From the NCBI GenBank assembly GCA_902795665.1, contig CADBMA010000036.1, positions 1-16,490 of the forward strand: 16,490 nt of DNA, written 5' to 3'. Below are positions 15,001 to 16,490 of the stretch, in pieces (the first letter of the stretch is position 1; every line of letters starts with the position of its first letter). The position numbers and the translations under genes were made by a program. This DNA is from an uncultured Rhodospirillales bacterium. Its GTDB lineage: Bacteria > Pseudomonadota > Alphaproteobacteria > RF32 > CAG-239. The notes beneath the pieces were generated by a model, which made no database searches, was not told where the DNA came from, and saw nothing but the letters and a program-made list of their open reading frames with translations.

Positions 15001-15477
15001 ATTTTTGGTCAGCGCAGACATTGTTTGAGAAATTGCCAACATACATCCAGCCAACAGCCAACTTCCCAGATAGCTCAGAACAATAATGCCGTTATCCGGA
15101 CTCCCCAGATAGTTCACCGTAATTATAAACGGAAAAGTAAGCAACAACGCAATGAATACAAATATCCACGATGCCAAAAACTTTCCCCATACCAATGTGC
15201 TTATACCAACCGGCATTGTAGCAATTTGAATCACTGTTTTATTGCGAAATTCTTCTGCCCACAAACGCATGGCAATTCCGGGAATAAAAAGCAAATAAAG
15301 CCAAGGCTGAAAACCAAACATCTGAGTTAAATCTGCAACTCCGCGCTCAATAAAATGCCCAAAATAAACCGCAAATGACCCGTTCAAAATTAAAAATGAC
15401 ACCAAATATACATATGCCAACGGAGAAATAAAATATCGCAAAAGCTCGTTTTTTACGACTGACCATAGTTTTTTCAT
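12019..15477 (-). CDS. ABC-2 permease / GldG / DUF4340-like fusion protein
   Basis: This 1152-residue protein appears to join three parts usually encoded separately. Residues 1-240 are an ABC-2 type permease of the GldF kind with about six helices (FRNKTVIQIATMPVGISTLV, 77-96, is a typical stretch). A helix at about 256-275 begins the GldG-type ABC auxiliary region: extracytoplasmic, with YDFTAEKIYTLTPSSAKVL (284-302) matching the family start, a coiled coil at about 725-800 and a closing helix (815-837). A further helix (855-872) leads into a DUF4340-like domain, about 885-1045 and perhaps to the end, where EFENKKVFADLT and GEWKLQG (917-923) match the family pattern. Despite the Gld names, such systems are widespread in non-gliding bacteria; the substrate is unknown. 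The ATPase gene is 10 bases upstream. AGGAGG (15484-15489) overlapping that gene's stop is a strong ribosome-binding site. Confidence 0.85.
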   Translation of the reverse strand: MKKLWSVVKNELLRYFISPLAYVYLVSFLILNGSFAVYFGHFIERGVADLTQMFGFQPWLYLLFIPGIAMRLWAEEFRNKTVIQIATMPVGISTLVWGKFLASWIFVFIALLLTFPFIITVNYLGSPDNGIIVLSYLGSWLLAGCMLAISQTMSALTKNQVIALVLSVIANMLFFLSGVEYVLSLFRMFASATIIDMVASFSFLTHFGQIISGLFEARYLLFVISIVVLFNFLTVIIVSFKTSGTSRLLKSTQSGYYVVVCLLLLFGFIGLNLLSNRFLREIQYDFTAEKIYTLTPSSAKVLSAIPEKVTAKFYYSPILGQRNSEIRIMYDRIRILLQRFQNLEPDKFEYRIYNPEPLTEEEDAAIAFGLQPLPLIDINQNGFMGVVFTDSTDNKKVIPFFPMERQAFLEQDLIENLYELLHKKKNLGLISGLPVYETNQDLGYVSPQWNIIDEIKRFYNIIPIKAAEDIAQIDVLMIIHPQNLDDGLVNEIKRYSKNSGKALVLLDTAAESPRIFSSRNLEFYPSDLKGLDKFWGFRMYNELVVADLENSITVDATKNYSVNPIFTQDVIQFVLPNSSMNPDYNFTRNLQSILVASASILLPDGYNSEFIPLIIGGKKSGVMPSSVVYDSISPNVLLSKFKPDDNVKVIAALLKSKNKHLPFEVIVVADSDFIYDTFWSSSQTILENNYFIPLYDNANFILNALDYLSGDETLIDLRGRTQKIRLFEDMENMRKQNILDFQQKEREILAQIKKTKLALSEITAKRNFEERSSFSADELALIAGTRQTLQGLLTELRKIRMDMHSNLNKMSLRIKIINIAVIPLVILLTLMFVHILLNKPQNHTIGFEVNRQLKWIGLVALLLILGGGLSAYMANRGKWSEFENKKVFADLTRRLNDIVKIELSGRGGNLSFYFDDGEWKLQGEPCLAVYQERIRRFLSIIGEMTYYEKKSDRVENLGDFGLKPLEDDKSSGIKISLSGKDGIISEFYLGKYDIDIGRGGRAAYIRFGDTFQVWMVKADFIDVSLHPKNWSYSSLWNLRFGRLKGFNNSTNLNRTAIMVKEMLNTDFVHQTEKNPDGKKLMDLHLSVENDEKVDIEFSKKDSDIYARFHFSGLQTDYSLQQFAKVASKCYYQIDEKRFRELQNVAASAQWQK

Positions 15478-15487
15478 CTGTTTCCTC

Positions 15488-16201
15488 CTACTCTCCGGCT
15501 AATTTATAGAACACTTTTTCCAGAGTCGTTTCACCGCATTGCCGCAATATTTCTGACAATGTGCCATCCGCAACCATCTGCCCGTGATTAATCAAAATAA
15601 TCCGGTTGCATATATTTTCTGCCTCTTCCAGCAAATGCGTCGAAATAATTACCGTCTTATTTTTTCCCATACCGGTTATCAGCTCTCTTATATGTTTTTT
15701 CTGATTGGGATCCAAACCGTCGGTCGGCTCATCAAGCAACAAAATCGGAGGATTTGATAAAATGCTTTGTGCAAAGCCCACACGGCGTTGATACCCTTTA
15801 GACAATGTTTCTACCTTTTGATTCGCAACGTTTTCAATATTTGAAATTTCAATTACTCGATTCACCGCTTCATTCGAACAACCTCTCAATTCCGCCATAT
15901 ATTTCAAAAAATCGCGCACTTTTAAATCAGCGTACAGCGGTGAGCCTTCCGGCAAAAAACCTATATGTTCTTTTCCCCATAAAGGATTGTCTTTAATATT
16001 TTTGCCACAAACGTATATTTCTCCCGAAGATGGAGACAAATATCCCGAAATCATATTCATAAGTGTTGATTTTCCTGCTCCGTTAGGCCCCAATAAGGCT
16101 ATAATCTCACCCTCATAAGCAGAAAAACTAATGTCATTAATTGCCTCAATGCAATCATATTTTTTATATAGTTTTTCCACTCGCAAATATTCTTCGGACA
16201 T
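15488..16201 (-). CDS. ABC transporter ATP-binding protein, GldA-like
   Basis: This 237-residue cytoplasmic ATPase should power the adjacent permease fusion. All motifs are intact: Walker A GPNGAGKST (38-46), the Q-loop region GFLPEGSPLYADLKVRDFL (81-99), where Glu replaces the usual Gln as in many GldA-like ATPases, the signature LSKGYQRR (133-140), Walker B ILLLDEPTDGLDP (153-165) and the H-loop His189 in ISTHLLEEAE. The length is normal for a single-domain ABC-2 ATPase. The ribosome-binding site GGAGG overlaps the stop codon of the upstream methyltransferase gene, 8 bases before the ATG, so the operon continues from it. The start is therefore well fixed. Confidence 0.96.
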   Translation of the reverse strand: MSEEYLRVEKLYKKYDCIEAINDISFSAYEGEIIALLGPNGAGKSTLMNMISGYLSPSSGEIYVCGKNIKDNPLWGKEHIGFLPEGSPLYADLKVRDFLKYMAELRGCSNEAVNRVIEISNIENVANQKVETLSKGYQRRVGFAQSILSNPPILLLDEPTDGLDPNQKKHIRELITGMGKNKTVIISTHLLEEAENICNRIILINHGQMVADGTLSEILRQCGETTLEKVFYKLAGE

Positions 16202-16209
16202 AAAACCTC

Positions 16210-16490
16210 CTATTGCCGGTTAAGTTCATACAAAACCACTGCTGCAGCAGTCGACACATTAAGACTCTCAACATTTTTGGCTATCGGCAAACGCAACGTT
16301 ATATCACAAGACTCCTCGACCAATCGGCGCATTCCTTTGCCTTCGCTGCCCATAACAACCGCCAAGCGACCTTTTTTATCAAACTTATCAATATCTGTCT
16401 GCGCATATCCGTCCATGCCCACAATCCAAAAACCTGCCTTTTTTAGCTGCTCAACTGCTCGTGACAAATTCGTAACGCGGCATATAGGCA
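16210..16490 (-). CDS. rlmB: TrmH/SpoU family rRNA 2'-O-methyltransferase, RlmB-like (3' part)
   Basis: Only the last 92 codons are in the window; the gene runs off its right edge. In frame from 16488 the protein reads through RVTNLSRAVEQL, matching RlmB and its relatives, and continues without a real start, so it is a partial gene rather than one beginning inside the window. The SPOUT-fold knot motifs are clear: VMGSEGKGMRRLVEESCD (motif 2) and NVESLNVSTAAAVVLYEL (motif 3), which bind S-adenosylmethionine. RlmB methylates G2251 of 23S rRNA; other TrmH-family targets are possible since the N-terminal domain is not visible. It is the first visible gene of the minus-strand operon with the ABC system. 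Confidence 0.9.
   Translation of the reverse strand, partial: PICRVTNLSRAVEQLKKAGFWIVGMDGYAQTDIDKFDKKGRLAVVMGSEGKGMRRLVEESCDITLRLPIAKNVESLNVSTAAAVVLYELNRQ

Noticed and set aside
16465..16467. TTG as start of the right-edge methyltransferase
   Set aside because: The frame stays open to the window edge and the upstream residues match the family, so the true start is outside the window.
12019..16490. Reading the GldA/GldF/GldG-like genes as a gliding motility system
   Set aside because: Homologues are widespread in non-gliding bacteria, and no other gliding genes are present in the window.
1..16490. Mobile element, phage, CRISPR or defence island
   Set aside because: No transposase, integrase, terminal repeats, spaced repeats or defence-type domains are seen; all recognisable genes are housekeeping, transport or envelope genes with similar base composition.

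Overview
The window reads as an ordinary chromosomal stretch of an AT-rich alphaproteobacterium, roughly 40% G+C by eye. The main lineage clue is a GapR (DUF2312) nucleoid protein divergent from pyruvate kinase, a neighbourhood I recall from many Alphaproteobacteria. The three-gene form of the proton-pumping transhydrogenase agrees. An uncultured, possibly host-associated member is my guess; nothing here proves it. I see no insertion sequence, phage, CRISPR array, tRNA or rRNA, and no gap between genes longer than about 150 bases.

Layout, left to right. Pyruvate kinase (minus strand, with a clear intrinsic terminator) is divergent from gapR. Next come two short-chain ChrA-type transporter genes (minus), divergent from the pntA(alpha1)-pntA(alpha2)-pntB transhydrogenase operon, whose genes overlap. 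Then a minus-strand pair: a TetR-type regulator followed directly by a membrane protein with an HELMH motif. Divergent from that pair is a plus-strand operon: a secreted protein of unknown function, a MurC/Mpl-like Mur ligase and an S66 LD-carboxypeptidase. The last two suggest peptidoglycan turnover or recycling. A second membrane HEXXH protein (HEMTH, M50B-like) and a small acidic orphan follow. The right third is one minus-strand operon: the end of an rlmB-type rRNA methyltransferase, an ABC ATPase, a 1152-residue protein that appears to fuse an ABC-2 permease, a GldG-type auxiliary protein and a DUF4340-like domain, and a FieF-like cation efflux protein.

The most distinctive items are the permease-GldG-DUF4340 fusion, the unusual Mur ligase next to an LD-carboxypeptidase, and the TetR intergenic region, where a perfect 13-bp palindrome covers the -35 of a good promoter. 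A further pattern is that all four convergent gene pairs overlap or abut, leaving no room for a terminator between them. I do not see evidence for a wholly new defence or mobile system.
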